64,000 bases of DNA from Ruficoccus sp. ZRK36 (GTDB lineage Bacteria > Verrucomicrobiota > Verrucomicrobiia > Opitutales > Cerasicoccaceae). The stretch spans positions 1,565,501 to 1,629,500 of the forward strand of contig NZ_CP080649.1 of assembly GCF_019603315.1 (NCBI RefSeq), read 5' to 3'. Both the position numbers and the translations under genes were made by a program. Positions within the stretch are counted from its first letter, which is position 1. Every line of letters begins with the position of its first letter. This document shows positions 9,880-18,842 of this stretch, piece after piece. The notes under the pieces are model-generated. The model was not told the DNA's origin. It was given only the letters and a program-made list of their open reading frames with translations, and searched no databases.

Positions 9880-10057
9880 TACCCGTGAAATTAAGTGCCC
9901 CTCTTTATGATGACAAGTGCGAACGCTTCTCGAAGTGCCTTCAGCGCTGAGAAAATCCTTTTCCCCCGGCGCATCGGCTGAGCGTGCCTGGCGGGAAAAC
10001 GCCTTCCGGGCGGTTTTTCGCTTCACAGCGGGCCGCTCCGCCGCCATCTTGGCGTCA

Positions 10058-10762
10058 GTGAACGCCGACGTGGAGAAACTCCTTACCCTGCAAGAGCGGG
10101 AATCACGTAAACTAGCGCTCGAGACGCAGCTGCTCCAGATCCCCCGCGAGGTGGACAAGGCTCAAGCCCGCATCGACGAGGAAAAAGCCGCCGTGGAGGC
10201 TGACCGCCAGGCGCTCAAGGAGGTTGAGGTGCGCCGTCTCGATCTCGACAAGGAGGTGCAGTCGCTGGAGGCACAAGTCGTCAAGTACAAGACCCAGCAG
10301 ATGGAGGTCAAAAAGAACGACGAGTACACCGCGCTCACCCACCAGATCGAGGGGCTAGAGTCCCAGATCGGTCAGTGCGAGGAGCAGGAGATCGAGCTCA
10401 TGCTCAAGTTTGACGAGCAGACGAAGGCCACCGCTGAGTCCGAGGCCACTCATAACGAGCAGATCCGTCTTTTTGAAAAAGAAATCGCCCGCCTGAATAC
10501 CCAGATGGAGGGCGTCAAGGCCGAGATCGGGGAGGCCACCGCTGCCGCCGAGGCTGCCGCCGTCGAGGTCACGGAAAACTGGCTCGCCCCCTACCGCGAG
10601 GCACAGGGCCGCCATGCCCGCCCGCCGTGGGTTGTCCCCATGCGCGACCACCACTGCGGCGGCTGCTACCTGAAGGCTTCCGGCGAGGTCGAAGGCACCG
10701 TCCTCAAGGACAAAGAGCCCGCCCACTGCGACAACTGCGGCCGCGTACTCTACAAGGAGTAG
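10058..10762 (+). CDS. Coiled-coil protein with C-terminal zinc ribbon (COG1579-like)
   Basis: The first 185 residues or so form a long charged alpha-helical hairpin (heptad-rich, Glu/Lys/Gln), followed by a C4 zinc ribbon with CGGC near residue 206 and CDNC near residue 226. This is the layout of the widespread C4-type zinc-ribbon proteins (COG1579, zf-RING_7), which are thought to bind nucleic acid or assemble with other factors, but whose role is not established. I chose GTG 10058 (234 residues, MNADVEKLLTLQ) because the family starts just before this heptad region. The upstream open frame to 9917 overlaps the glgB promoter region and has unlikely composition. It is a soluble cytoplasmic protein. 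Confidence 0.85.
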   Translation: MNADVEKLLTLQERESRKLALETQLLQIPREVDKAQARIDEEKAAVEADRQALKEVEVRRLDLDKEVQSLEAQVVKYKTQQMEVKKNDEYTALTHQIEGLESQIGQCEEQEIELMLKFDEQTKATAESEATHNEQIRLFEKEIARLNTQMEGVKAEIGEATAAAEAAAVEVTENWLAPYREAQGRHARPPWVVPMRDHHCGGCYLKASGEVEGTVLKDKEPAHCDNCGRVLYKE

Positions 10763-10781
10763 GGCAGGATAGCCGAGTGTT

Positions 10782-11135
10782 GTGCGCGACGATCCCTATG
10801 AGCTCTTTACAGCTCCGCTAGCTGATATTCTGCGGCGTTTAATAATGTTTATTGCCACGCTTTATGTGGCAGGGATTTTGGTGTGCTACGCCTTTGCGAT
10901 GATCGTTGAGGGAAAGATTGATATGATGTTGTTTGCAATCACCCCCATCCTTCCGTTTGGGCTGATCTATGCAGGCATCTCATCAGGACCAGGGTTGATC
11001 AGCTATACGATACTAGCATTTCTGGGATTTCTATTCATGGCGACTCAGATGCGCTACCGCTGGCTTTGGCTTGTATTTCTTATTCAGGGGGCCGAGGCAT
11101 TCCGTTTGATGTATAGTGCGTTTGCTTCCGTTTAG
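10782..11135 (+). CDS. Small membrane protein of unknown function
   Basis: A 117-residue protein starting at GTG 10782, 19 bases after the zinc-ribbon gene and on the same strand. Three hydrophobic helices are visible: LIMFIATLYVAGILVCYAFAM, MMLFAITPILPFGLIYAGIS and LISYTILAFLGFLFMA, with a fourth, weaker one (WLWLVFLIQGAEAF). There is no signal-peptidase site and no recognisable family motif. Codon use is less GC-rich than in the neighbours. It is probably an inner-membrane protein, but nothing points to a job. The start is uncertain because no clear ribosome binding site precedes the GTG. Confidence 0.55.
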   Translation: MRDDPYELFTAPLADILRRLIMFIATLYVAGILVCYAFAMIVEGKIDMMLFAITPILPFGLIYAGISSGPGLISYTILAFLGFLFMATQMRYRWLWLVFLIQGAEAFRLMYSAFASV

Positions 11136-11312
11136 CGTGGTGGAAGCAGGACTGTATCCACAGATTACAGAGAGAGAATACTGGGCTGCGATTGGCTTTT
11201 ACCGCCCAAGCTCGTACTCTCCCATACCTATTGAGGTTCGCGATTTTCGGGAACAAATCCTTGGTCGGGTTGATCCATGGGGAGCCGGCCATACTCTCAT
11301 AACCTCACTCTC

Positions 11313-11957
11313 ATGCCTGAATATACTGCTCCCCGCTTTCTGTCCTCCGCGCTGATCGTTATCGATATGCAGAACGACTTCGTCCTGCCGGGAGCGTCGG
11401 CCTGTGTCGAGGGGACATCTGCAGTGGTGCCGCAGGTGGCGGAGCTGGTTAACGCTTACCGCCAAGTCGGGCTACCGGTGATCCATATCGTTCGGCTGTA
11501 CGAGCCGGATGGCACGAATGCCGACCTGTGCCGCCGCGCGCATATCCAGCAGGCCGGGGGCGGTATCGCTGAGCCCGGTACTGAGGGTGCGCAGATCGTG
11601 GAGGCGCTGCGACCCAGCCCGACACTCAAGCTCGATACGGCCTCGCTACTGGCCGGGCACGCGCAGGCGGTGGGTGAGCATGAGTTTATTTTCTACAAGC
11701 CACGCTGGGGTGCTTTTTATGGGACGGCGCTGGAGGTCTTCCTGCGCGAGCACGGGATCGATACGCTGGTCTTCGCCGGGTGTAATTTCCCCAACTGCCC
11801 GCGCACCAGCATCTATGAGGCGAGCGAACGCGACTTCCGGCTCGTGCTGGCGCGGGACGCTGTCTCGCAGCTCTACCCGAAGGGCGAGGAAGAGCTGGCG
11901 TCCATCGGTGTCCGGTTGATGGGCGTAGGTGCGATTCGCGCCGAGCTGGGGTTGTAA
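11313..11957 (+). CDS. Isochorismatase-family cysteine hydrolase
   Basis: This family cleaves C-N bonds in small amides or carbamates (isochorismatase, nicotinamidase, N-carbamoylsarcosine and biuret hydrolases). The catalytic triad is present: D18 in VIDMQNDF, K129 in YKPRWGAF and C157 in FAGCNFPNCPRTS. Length is 214 residues from ATG 11313. An upstream in-frame ATG at 11277 adds 12 residues that do not look conserved. The substrate cannot be told from the sequence; the GCNFPNCPRTS loop resembles carbamoyl-hydrolase-like members more than nicotinamidases. The gene converges on the DUF2059 gene, with six bases between the stop codons. It has no signal peptide. Confidence 0.88.
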   Translation: MPEYTAPRFLSSALIVIDMQNDFVLPGASACVEGTSAVVPQVAELVNAYRQVGLPVIHIVRLYEPDGTNADLCRRAHIQQAGGGIAEPGTEGAQIVEALRPSPTLKLDTASLLAGHAQAVGEHEFIFYKPRWGAFYGTALEVFLREHGIDTLVFAGCNFPNCPRTSIYEASERDFRLVLARDAVSQLYPKGEEELASIGVRLMGVGAIRAELGL

Positions 11958-11963
11958 CCCCGG

Positions 11964-12752
11964 CTATTGCTGCTGCGTTGCCTGCTCCTGTGCGGCGGCT
12001 TTCTCGGCTTGGTACTGCTGCATGAGCTCAGCCGTCTTCTGCTGGACGGCAGGCATCACCTCCATCATGCGCGGCATGATGACCTCCATGGTCCGCTGTT
12101 GGACTTCGGGAGTTTTGGAGATTACAGCCTGCCCGGCAGGCGTGGCGTAAAAGTCGGAGATGCCCTTGAGTTCGCCCGCAGTGAATGTCTCGGCGTAGAT
12201 GTCGATCATGTCGTTGGCCATGGCGTTCCAGTCCATGAGATTGTTAATCTCGTCAAAGGCGCTGGCCTGGATCTCAAGCATACGCTCATCTACGGGCTCG
12301 CCCGATTGCTCCATCGCCTGGCGCTGCATCTGTAGCATGGCTTCTTTCTGTTTGGCCATCATCTCGCGCATCATCTTCTCGAAGTTTATGAGGCGGAAAA
12401 TCTCCTCGGCCTCGGCACGAGCCTCGGCGGTACCCGCTTCACCATCCAGCTCGGAGGCGCTGGCCAGCCGCAGGTGCTGTGTCTCGCCGTCCTTTTCCAG
12501 GGTGAGGGTTTTGGTCTTGGCGTCGTAGGCGCCGACGGTCCAGCCGGCGTAGACACCGCCGGGGGTGACCCAGCGGCTGTTCTCGCCGGAGGGTTCGCTC
12601 AGGGAAAAGGATATCTCGTCACCCATTTCAAGCAGAGCGCGCAGAACGATAGCGGGCGGCTCAGCATTCGGGGTCGGGGTGTTGGTGTCGGCACGCAGGA
12701 CCGAGGCACTCAGGAGGACTGTGATGAGTCCGCAGGCGAGAAATTTTTTCAT
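11964..12752 (-). CDS. Exported DUF2059-domain protein
   Basis: A 262-residue protein with an N-terminal signal peptide (MKKFLACGLITVLLSASVLRA) that points to the periplasm. The middle region is charged and helical, and the C-terminal third carries the DUF2059 pattern: a helix with FTAGELKGISDFYATPAG, where a catalysis-like pair F-Y precedes a GQAVISKTP segment, followed by Met-rich amphipathic helices. The function of DUF2059 is unknown. The first part (about residues 35-110) may be an SHD1-like or small beta domain (YAGWTVGAYDAKTKTLTLEKDG). ATG 12752 was chosen because it starts the signal peptide; the frame continues upstream without meaning. The tail is Gln/Ala-rich. Confidence 0.8.
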   Translation of the reverse strand: MKKFLACGLITVLLSASVLRADTNTPTPNAEPPAIVLRALLEMGDEISFSLSEPSGENSRWVTPGGVYAGWTVGAYDAKTKTLTLEKDGETQHLRLASASELDGEAGTAEARAEAEEIFRLINFEKMMREMMAKQKEAMLQMQRQAMEQSGEPVDERMLEIQASAFDEINNLMDWNAMANDMIDIYAETFTAGELKGISDFYATPAGQAVISKTPEVQQRTMEVIMPRMMEVMPAVQQKTAELMQQYQAEKAAAQEQATQQQ

Positions 12753-12864
12753 AGGATGGGGCGGTTTGGGTAGTAAGGCACGGGCCACAGGATGACCGGT
12801 GCCCGAAGATAGGCGGTAGAAAACAGGCACGCGTCAGCACCTGTGGATTGGGATGCAGTAAGCT

Positions 12865-13752
12865 CTAGTAGGTGTAGTGCTCGCTGCGCTTTTCGATGAT
12901 TTTGGAATGAAAAACAACGGGGCCCTGCTCGTTTTCACCAGAGGCATTAAACGTAATGGTAGCGGTAGCTTCCTTTTTCAGCGGGCCATCGGATGCGTTT
13001 ACAGGGAGCCAGTTGGTCGCGTCTAATTGAAACACACCTTGCGCGACCTTCAGGTCCGGGGGTAGGCGGGGAGGGGTCAGGTTCTCGACCGTCATGTCGG
13101 TATGGAGTTTGAGGCATTGCTGCCCGTCAACTTCCTCTGTGCCGGTAACGGTGACGGTGCCGTTGACGTCCTCGGCGACCACCTGGGTTTTTGCGTTGGA
13201 GGTGTTTTCGGCGGCTTTCTCTTTGTTAACCGTCCAGCTGTCGCCGGGTTTGACCAACTCGCTCGTGCCGTAGACTTCATCGGCAGTGGCGCGTCCGTCA
13301 TAGATGAAAAGCATGCTGCTGAGTGCTTGCTGGGCCTGCGGGGCCACGGGCTCCCCGTCCACGCTGAACTCGGGGCCATTGGCGCCCATGGTTGCGACAA
13401 TCACCGTGCCAGCCGGAGTGAGAATACGGGGAGAGTCTGCATCGCTTTCCACATCCAGGGTCAGCTCCTTGACGGTGATTTCGGCGCCGGTGACAAGCTG
13501 GCGATCATTGACAGCCGTGACGGCCACCGTGCCGTCGAAGACCAGCTTGATGCTGTTGGACTTATCCATGATCGACTCGCCGTTCACAGTCAGGTTGACC
13601 GCGATGCTGTTATCGAGCTCCATCTGCAGGCCATAGGTCTGCCCCACGTGGCGGTCTGGAGTGATCTTGACCGGCCAGGAGTCGGCGGCGTTTGCAGCAC
13701 AGGCGACGGCAAGGAGGATGCCCAGCAGGGTATGGCGGAAGACGGACTTCAT
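12865..13752 (-). CDS. Exported protein of unknown function
   Basis: A 295-residue protein starting at ATG 13752 with a clear signal peptide (MKSVFRHTLLGILLAVACAANAAD). The mature part is rich in beta strands with regular Val/Thr/Asp content (VAVTAVNDRQLVTGAEITVKELTLDVES, GTVTVTGTEEVDGQQCLKL) and resembles the DUF6263-like or lipocalin-like periplasmic proteins that repeat two similar halves. I cannot name a family with confidence. Downstream on the same strand lies the DUF2059 gene, 112 bases away, so the two exported proteins may be expressed together. No catalytic motif is visible. Confidence 0.7.
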   Translation of the reverse strand: MKSVFRHTLLGILLAVACAANAADSWPVKITPDRHVGQTYGLQMELDNSIAVNLTVNGESIMDKSNSIKLVFDGTVAVTAVNDRQLVTGAEITVKELTLDVESDADSPRILTPAGTVIVATMGANGPEFSVDGEPVAPQAQQALSSMLFIYDGRATADEVYGTSELVKPGDSWTVNKEKAAENTSNAKTQVVAEDVNGTVTVTGTEEVDGQQCLKLHTDMTVENLTPPRLPPDLKVAQGVFQLDATNWLPVNASDGPLKKEATATITFNASGENEQGPVVFHSKIIEKRSEHYTY

Positions 13753-13802
13753 GAGAGTAGGCTGCTTGCCCACGTACTTGTTTGCAATGGCATAATCCAG
13801 CC

Positions 13803-14603
13803 TCAACGCCAGCTCAGGCGAATGCCGAGCGGACAGTGGTCCGAGCCCATCACATCGCTGAGGATAAAGGCGTCGGCCAGATGCGGCTCCAGATCTCTGG
13901 AGATCAGAAAGTAGTCGATGCGCCACCCGATATTCCGGCCTCGTGCGCCAGCCCGGAAGCTCCACCAGGTGTACTGCTCGGCCAGGTCAGGGTTACGGTG
14001 ACGAAAAGTATCGATGAAGCCGCCCTCCAGGTGCTTGGTGAACTCTTCCCGTTCCTCGTCGGTAAACCCGGCGTTACGGCGGTTGGCCTTGGGCCGGGCA
14101 ATATCGATTTCCTCGTGGGCGACGTTGAAGTCCCCGCACACCACGACCGGTTTGGTCTTGTTCAGAGAGACGAGTAGCTCCCGGAACTGCGGGTCGAACA
14201 CGCCGGTGCGGTAGTCTAGCCGCCGCAGCTCGTTTTGGGAGTTGGGGACGTAGACGTTGACCAGATAAAAGCGCCCGAAGTCCGCCACCTGCACGCGTCC
14301 CTCCTGCGGGTGTACCGTGCGGTCCGGCCACTCCAGACTGACACCGTCGGCCGGATTTTGGGAGAATATCGCCGTGCCCGAGTATCCTTTTTTCTCCGCC
14401 GAGTGGTAGTACTGGCAGGAGTAGGGGATCTCCAGCTTGGGGATGTCCGCCTCGCTCGCTTTGATCTCCTGCAGGCAGAGGATATCAGGCTGATGGGTCG
14501 CGATAAAATCGCCGAAGCCCTTCTTCATCACGGCGCGCAGGCCGTTGACGTTCCAGGAGATAAGGGTCAGCTCGTCGGGCAGGTGGGTCTCGGTTTCGTT
14601 CAC
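13803..14603 (-). CDS. xthA: Exodeoxyribonuclease III (AP endonuclease)
   Basis: This endonuclease/exonuclease/phosphatase-fold enzyme cuts DNA at abasic sites in base excision repair. Visible motifs in order: [19 protein letters not shown] (metal-binding Glu), [41 protein letters not shown] (catalytic Asp and Asn), [30 protein letters not shown] and the C-terminal SDHCPL catalytic His. The GTG at 14603 gives 267 residues; a TTG at 14639 would add 12. The family normally begins only a few residues before the ISWNVNG strand, so even GTG 14603 may be slightly early. It is divergent from infA. Confidence 0.95.
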   Translation of the reverse strand: MNETETHLPDELTLISWNVNGLRAVMKKGFGDFIATHQPDILCLQEIKASEADIPKLEIPYSCQYYHSAEKKGYSGTAIFSQNPADGVSLEWPDRTVHPQEGRVQVADFGRFYLVNVYVPNSQNELRRLDYRTGVFDPQFRELLVSLNKTKPVVVCGDFNVAHEEIDIARPKANRRNAGFTDEEREEFTKHLEGGFIDTFRHRNPDLAEQYTWWSFRAGARGRNIGWRIDYFLISRDLEPHLADAFILSDVMGSDHCPLGIRLSWR

Positions 14604-14818
14604 GCTGCCCAGCCAAAGCCAGGACCCCGGGCTGCTCAAGGTAATTGCACCTGCAGGACGAATTCCCGGATGAAAAAATCACCGAAAATGCGTAACCTCT
14701 CAGGGGCGCGGGGGCGCTGATTCCCGTTAATACTTGACTAAACTAGGCAATCGGGCTCATTTTTAGCCTTTACACATCTGAACCCAAGCCACCTCCAGCG
14801 AAAGAAGTTCCACACTGC

Positions 14819-15094
14819 ATGTCTAACGAAGTCATTGAAGTCGAAGGTAAGATCGTAGCCGTTTTGCCCGGTACCATGTTCCGGGTCGAGCTGCCTAACA
14901 AACACGTCGTTTTGGCGACGATTTCCGGTAAGCTCCGCAAGAATTTTATCAAGATCACGACCGGCGACATGGTGAAAATGGAAATGACGCCGATGGACTT
15001 GAATCGCGCCCGGATCACCTACCGCCTGCGTAATGCTAACCAGCAGCGCCGCGCGCCGATCCGTAGCTTTGGGCCGAGAAACCGCCGCCGCTAG
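14819..15094 (+). CDS. infA: Translation initiation factor IF-1
   Basis: IF-1 binds the ribosomal A site during initiation. The S1/OB fold is complete: [24 protein letters not shown], then [16 protein letters not shown] and the [21 protein letters not shown] segment typical of IF-1. At 91 residues it is about 19 longer than the usual 71-73; the extra is a basic C-terminal tail ([17 protein letters not shown]) that could contact rRNA. A TTGACT at 14734-14739, with an AT-rich stretch about 17 bases later, may be its promoter, though the -10 is poor. No ribosomal protein genes follow, so this is a detached infA. Confidence 0.95.
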   Translation: MSNEVIEVEGKIVAVLPGTMFRVELPNKHVVLATISGKLRKNFIKITTGDMVKMEMTPMDLNRARITYRLRNANQQRRAPIRSFGPRNRRR

Positions 15095-15166
15095 ACGGTC
15101 TGCGCGGTTGCGGCCAGCCCGCATATCCCCATTTCTCTCACCCATTAACCTTAATCTCTGAACGTC

Positions 15167-16126
15167 ATGTCAGGAGCCTACACCAGTATTACGAACACCA
15201 TCGGTAACACACCGCTGGTCAAACTCAACAAGGTTACCGAAGGCCTCGAAGCCGAAGTCTGGCTCAAGTGCGAGTTCTTCAACCCGCTTTCCAGCGTCAA
15301 GGACCGTATCGGTCTGGCGATGATCGACGCGGCCGAGAAGGCCGGTAAGCTCAAGCCCGGCGGTCTCGTGATCGAGCCGACCTCGGGTAACACGGGTATT
15401 GCCCTCGCCTTTGTCTGCGCCGCTCGTGGCTACCGCTGCCTGCTGACCATGCCCGAGACCATGTCGCTCGAGCGACGCGTACTGCTGCGCATGCTCGGTG
15501 CTGAGATTGTCCTCACTCCCGGCCCGAAGGGCATGGGAGGCGCGATTGCCCGTGCCGCTGAGCTGGTCGAGGAGAGTAAGGGCGAAGCTTTCATGCCCCA
15601 GCAGTTTGAGAATCCGGCCAACCCGGAGGCTCACCGCAAGTCCACCGCTGAAGAGATCTGGAATGCCACGGAGGGCAAGATTGACGCCTTTGTCGCCGGG
15701 GTCGGAACGGGCGGGACCATCACCGGGGTATCCGAGGTGATCAAGTCGCGTAAGGACCTTTACACCGTGGCCGTCGAGCCTGAGGCCAGCCCCGTCATCA
15801 GCGGCGGTAAGCCCGGCCCGCACAAGATCCAGGGCATTGGTGCCGGTTTCATCCCGAAGAATCTCAATACGGATATTCTCGACGAGATCATTCAGATCAC
15901 CAATGAGCAGGCCTTTGCCACCGCGCAGGATATCACCGCTCGTGAAGGTATTCCGGTCGGCATCTCCTCCGGCGCTAATGTGCGTGCCGCTCTGAACCTG
16001 GCCGCCCGCCCTGAGATGGCTGGTAAGAAAATCGTCACGGTCGCCTGCAGCTCGGTCGAGCGCTACCTCAGTACGCCGCTGGCAGAAAAGGCCCGTCAGG
16101 AAGTCGCCGCTGGCTTCAATATCTAG
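15167..16126 (+). CDS. cysK: Cysteine synthase A (O-acetylserine sulfhydrylase)
   Basis: CysK makes cysteine from O-acetylserine and sulfide using PLP. The 319-residue protein has K45 in SSVKDRIG as the PLP lysine, the substrate loop TSGNTG at residues 72-77, the phosphate-binding loop [10 protein letters not shown] and the C-terminal serine loop GISSGAN. The length and the [11 protein letters not shown] segment fit the CysK rather than the CBS or CysM branch. It lies 72 bases downstream of infA on the same strand and ends in a strong intrinsic terminator, so it may share a transcript with infA. Confidence 0.96.
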   Translation: MSGAYTSITNTIGNTPLVKLNKVTEGLEAEVWLKCEFFNPLSSVKDRIGLAMIDAAEKAGKLKPGGLVIEPTSGNTGIALAFVCAARGYRCLLTMPETMSLERRVLLRMLGAEIVLTPGPKGMGGAIARAAELVEESKGEAFMPQQFENPANPEAHRKSTAEEIWNATEGKIDAFVAGVGTGGTITGVSEVIKSRKDLYTVAVEPEASPVISGGKPGPHKIQGIGAGFIPKNLNTDILDEIIQITNEQAFATAQDITAREGIPVGISSGANVRAALNLAARPEMAGKKIVTVACSSVERYLSTPLAEKARQEVAAGFNI

Positions 16127-16153
16127 GCTTTTTAGAAAGTTTTTCCTATCCTG

Positions 16154-16185
16154 AGCTCCCGGTTTTATGCCGGGAGCTTTTTTTG
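16154..16185 (+). terminator. Intrinsic terminator after cysK
   Basis: A perfect nine-base-pair stem, AGCTCCCGG (16154-16162) with CCGGGAGCT (16170-16178) around a seven-base loop, runs straight into a tract of eight T residues. It sits 28 bases after the cysK stop and should end transcripts from infA-cysK. Confidence 0.92.
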
Positions 16186-16259
16186 TTATGTTACTGGACC
16201 CTGCCGGGAGATACGGGCTGTGTTCGTTTTTAATATCAAAAAATATCTTATTTTGTGAA

Positions 16260-16378
16260 TAGGGTTAATTTTGGCTTGTCATGGGGTCGATAGGCCGGGA
16301 TGCTAGAGACTACTACAGGTAGATGTAGTAGCAGTAGTGGTAGCTTAAGGACCGCCGTTTCTCTCGGGAAGCGGCGGT
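16260..16378 (+). promoter_or_regulatory. Repeat-rich leader with attenuator-like hairpins upstream of the photolyase gene
   Basis: The 360-base gap between cysK and the photolyase gene holds an unusual stretch of trinucleotide-like sequence. CTACTAC (16310-16316) can pair with GTAGTAG (16325-16331), and the following GTAGTGGTAG offers an alternative partner. Just downstream, ACCGCCG (16351-16357) pairs with CGGCGGT (16372-16378) and is followed by TTTCTTGTT. A short frame from ATG 16300 reads MLETTTGRCSSSSGS across the repeats, with runs of Thr and Ser codons and one Cys, as an amino-acid-responsive leader might. Alternating hairpins next to a short peptide are the hallmark of attenuation, but no target amino acid pathway follows, so this is inference only. 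Confidence 0.3.
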
Positions 16379-16486
16379 TTCTTGTTATAAACATCCACCT
16401 CGTTACCCAATGGACAAACTGTCTGGGAAAGGAGATAGCCTCCGCCCTGAGCTTGCGGTTTCTGCGTTTATGGTTTGGCTGAAAGC

Positions 16487-17932
16487 ATGAGTACCCCGGA
16501 CAACTCGATGTGCCTCCTGTGGTTTCGCCAGGATCTGCGCGTTGAGGATAATCCTGCTTTATCGGTAGCCGCCGAGACTGGGCAACCGATCCTCCCCGTC
16601 TATATCTACGACGAAAAGTCTGACGGGGACTGGGCACCCGGTGGAGCCTCGCGCTGGTGGCTGCATCATGCTCTGGCCGACCTGGCCGAGCAGCTGAAGG
16701 AGCTGGGACTGCCGTTGATCATTCGCCGGGGTGAGACACTGGAGTGCTTGCGCGATTTGATCCGTGAAACAGAGGCGAGCGTCTTGTGTGCTAACCGTCG
16801 CTACGAGCCTGAGGCACGCCGCCTGCAGGATGCCGTCGAGAAGGCATTGTCAGGCGAGGGTGTCGAGGTGTCGCTTTCAAATGCGGCCCTGCTCTTTGAG
16901 CCTTGGGAGATCGAGAAAAAATCTGGCGGCCCCTTTCAGGTCTTTACTCCCTACTGGCGAACTTGCCGCGAGCAGGCGTGGCCTGTGCCGGTCGAAGCCG
17001 ACTCGCATGGCCTGCATGGCCCTGAGGAGCCCACCGAATCTCTGGCCCTGGACGATCTGAAGCTGCTGCCACGTATCGGCTGGGACGCTGGGTTCTATGA
17101 GGCGTGGACGCCGACCCGGGCGGGTGCGCTGGAGCGTCTGCGTACATTTATCGGCGAAGCTTTGGGCGACTACGAGGATCAGCGGGACCACCCGGATGCG
17201 GACTTTACCTCGCGTCTATCGCCGTATCTGCATTTCGGGCAGATCGGGCCGCGGGAGATTGTCGCCTCGTTGTCTGAGGCGGGATGTCTCGACCTGCCGG
17301 GGGCGGACAAGTTTCTGGCCGAGGTCGGCTGGCGTGAATTTTCATACCACTTGATGTATCATTTTCCCGATACGCCGGTCGCACCGCTTCGCTCAGAGTT
17401 CGAGGAGTTCCCCTGGCGTGAAAATGAGGAGCTGCTGCATGCCTGGCAAAAGGGCCGTACCGGATACCCGCTCGTTGATGCCGGGATGCGCCAGCTTTGG
17501 CAAACCGGATGGATGCACAACCGCGTGCGCATGGTTGCCGCCTCGCTGCTGGTTAAGCATTTGCTCCAGCCCTGGCAGGCCGGCGCGCGGTGGTTCTGGG
17601 ACACACTGGTAGATGCCGACCTCGCCAGTAATACTCAGGGTTGGCAGTGGACCGCCGGGTGTGGGGCCGACGCAGCGCCGTACTTCCGGGTCTTCAACCC
17701 TGCGGCCCAGGGAGAGCGCTATGACGCAGATGGCGAGTATGTGCGCCAATGGGTGCCGGAGTTGGCGGATATGCCCGCCAAGTACATTCACCGCCCCTGG
17801 GATGCTCCTGCCGAAGTCTTGCGCGCGAGTGGGGTTACGCTTGGGGAGGATTACCCGGAGCCAATCGTCAGCCATATCGAGGGGCGCGGGCGTGCGCTGG
17901 CCGCCTTCGAGAAATTTAAGAAAAGCCGCTAA
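16487..17932 (+). CDS. phrB: Deoxyribodipyrimidine photo-lyase (class I cryptochrome/photolyase family)
   Basis: Uses FADH- and blue light to split pyrimidine dimers in DNA. The N-terminal antenna domain (LLWFRQDLRVEDNPAL, near residues 9-24) is followed by the helical FAD domain with DFTSRLSPYLHFGQIGPREI, WREFSYHLMYHFP, GYPLVDAGMRQLWQTGWMHNRVRM and the FAD/adenine-binding stretch WTAGCGADAAPYFRVFNP. The conserved Trp and Asn positions of the electron-transfer chain appear present. ATG 16487 gives 481 residues, normal for the family. Four DNA or RNA repair and quality-control genes follow closely on the same strand. The match is to the CPD photolyase group; a cryptochrome-like role cannot be excluded. 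Confidence 0.94.
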   Translation: MSTPDNSMCLLWFRQDLRVEDNPALSVAAETGQPILPVYIYDEKSDGDWAPGGASRWWLHHALADLAEQLKELGLPLIIRRGETLECLRDLIRETEASVLCANRRYEPEARRLQDAVEKALSGEGVEVSLSNAALLFEPWEIEKKSGGPFQVFTPYWRTCREQAWPVPVEADSHGLHGPEEPTESLALDDLKLLPRIGWDAGFYEAWTPTRAGALERLRTFIGEALGDYEDQRDHPDADFTSRLSPYLHFGQIGPREIVASLSEAGCLDLPGADKFLAEVGWREFSYHLMYHFPDTPVAPLRSEFEEFPWRENEELLHAWQKGRTGYPLVDAGMRQLWQTGWMHNRVRMVAASLLVKHLLQPWQAGARWFWDTLVDADLASNTQGWQWTAGCGADAAPYFRVFNPAAQGERYDADGEYVRQWVPELADMPAKYIHRPWDAPAEVLRASGVTLGEDYPEPIVSHIEGRGRALAAFEKFKKSR

Positions 17933-17954
17933 CATCTACTGAGAGGAAAAAATT

Positions 17955-18839
17955 ATGAAAGTCGCTATTGCCGGTGGAACCGGCCTGATCGGAAAAGCCC
18001 TGCAAGCCTCGCTAAAAGCGGACGGGCACTCATGCCTGGTCCTGTCTCGTTCACCGGAGGAGGGCCAGATCGCGTGGGACCCGACGAGCGGAGAAATTGA
18101 TTGGGAGGCTCTCAACGGTGTGGATGCAGTGGTAAATCTCGCCGGGCGCAATATCGCCAGCCGCTGGAGTGAGTCCGTCAAGCGTGAGATCCGCGAAAGT
18201 CGAGTCGAGGGGACGGCTTTACTGGCCCGTACTTTGGCCCAGCTCGACCCGAAGCCGCGCGTGTTTATCAACGCCTCGGCCATTGGCTACTACGGGGTGA
18301 CGCGCGAGGAGGAGCTGACCGAGGAGGCGTCTGCCGGGGGCGGTTTCCTGGCTGAAGTTTGCCGCGAATGGGAGGCCGCTGCCGAGCCAGCAGCCGCCGC
18401 TGGCGTGCGAACCGTGCTCCTGCGCAACGGTGTCGTTCTCTCCCCGGAGGGCGGTGCTCTAGCCAAGATTCTCACACCCTTTCGCGCAGGCCTCGGTGGC
18501 CCTGTCGGCGACGGTAAACAGTGGATGAGCTGGATCGCTCTCGACGACGTAGTCGGCCTGATCCGCTTCTGTATCGAGCACGAGTCCATCCGTGGCCCCG
18601 TCAATGTCACTGCGCCCGCGCCCGTGACGAATGCCGAACTGGCGACCACGCTGGGTGAAGTCCTGGATAAACCTTCCAGTATGCCGACGCCCGCCTTTGC
18701 GATAAAGCTGGCCTTTGGCCAGATGGCGGATGAGACGCTTTTGTCCAGCGTGCGCGTACTCCCCGCCAAGGCCGAGGCCGCTGGCTACGTTTTTCGTTTT
18801 CCAGCCTTGAAACCCGCGCTCGAACACCTGTTGAGTTAG
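17955..18839 (+). CDS. TIGR01777-family NAD-dependent epimerase-like protein (SDR39U1 type)
   Basis: A 294-residue extended short-chain dehydrogenase-like protein. It begins MKVAIAGGTGLIGKAL (GxxGxxG nucleotide-binding motif at residues 7-13) and contains the family marks NLAGRNIASRWSE, SRVEGTALLARTL, FINASAIGYYG, LRNGVVLSPEGGALAK and MSWIALDD. The C-terminal DUF1731-like tail (PTPAFAIKLAFGQMADE) is also present. Proteins of this family, related to E. coli YfcH, have no settled substrate. A good GAGAGG ribosome binding site precedes the ATG. It starts 22 bases after the photolyase gene and ends three bases before dtd, so the genes probably form one operon. Confidence 0.93.
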   Translation: MKVAIAGGTGLIGKALQASLKADGHSCLVLSRSPEEGQIAWDPTSGEIDWEALNGVDAVVNLAGRNIASRWSESVKREIRESRVEGTALLARTLAQLDPKPRVFINASAIGYYGVTREEELTEEASAGGGFLAEVCREWEAAAEPAAAAGVRTVLLRNGVVLSPEGGALAKILTPFRAGLGGPVGDGKQWMSWIALDDVVGLIRFCIEHESIRGPVNVTAPAPVTNAELATTLGEVLDKPSSMPTPAFAIKLAFGQMADETLLSSVRVLPAKAEAAGYVFRFPALKPALEHLLS

Positions 18840-18842
18840 GGC

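Noticed and set aside
8347-9888. A 513-codon open frame antisense to glgB
   Set aside because: Same reason: it is a shadow of the branching enzyme, which is supported by all its catalytic motifs.
10054-10057. Starting the zinc-ribbon protein upstream at 9917
   Set aside because: The added residues overlap the glgB upstream region and have shadow-type Arg/Ser-rich composition; GTG 10058 fits the family start.
11116-11355. A small frame between the membrane protein and the cysteine hydrolase
   Set aside because: It overlaps both neighbours, has no motif and shows no coding character of its own.
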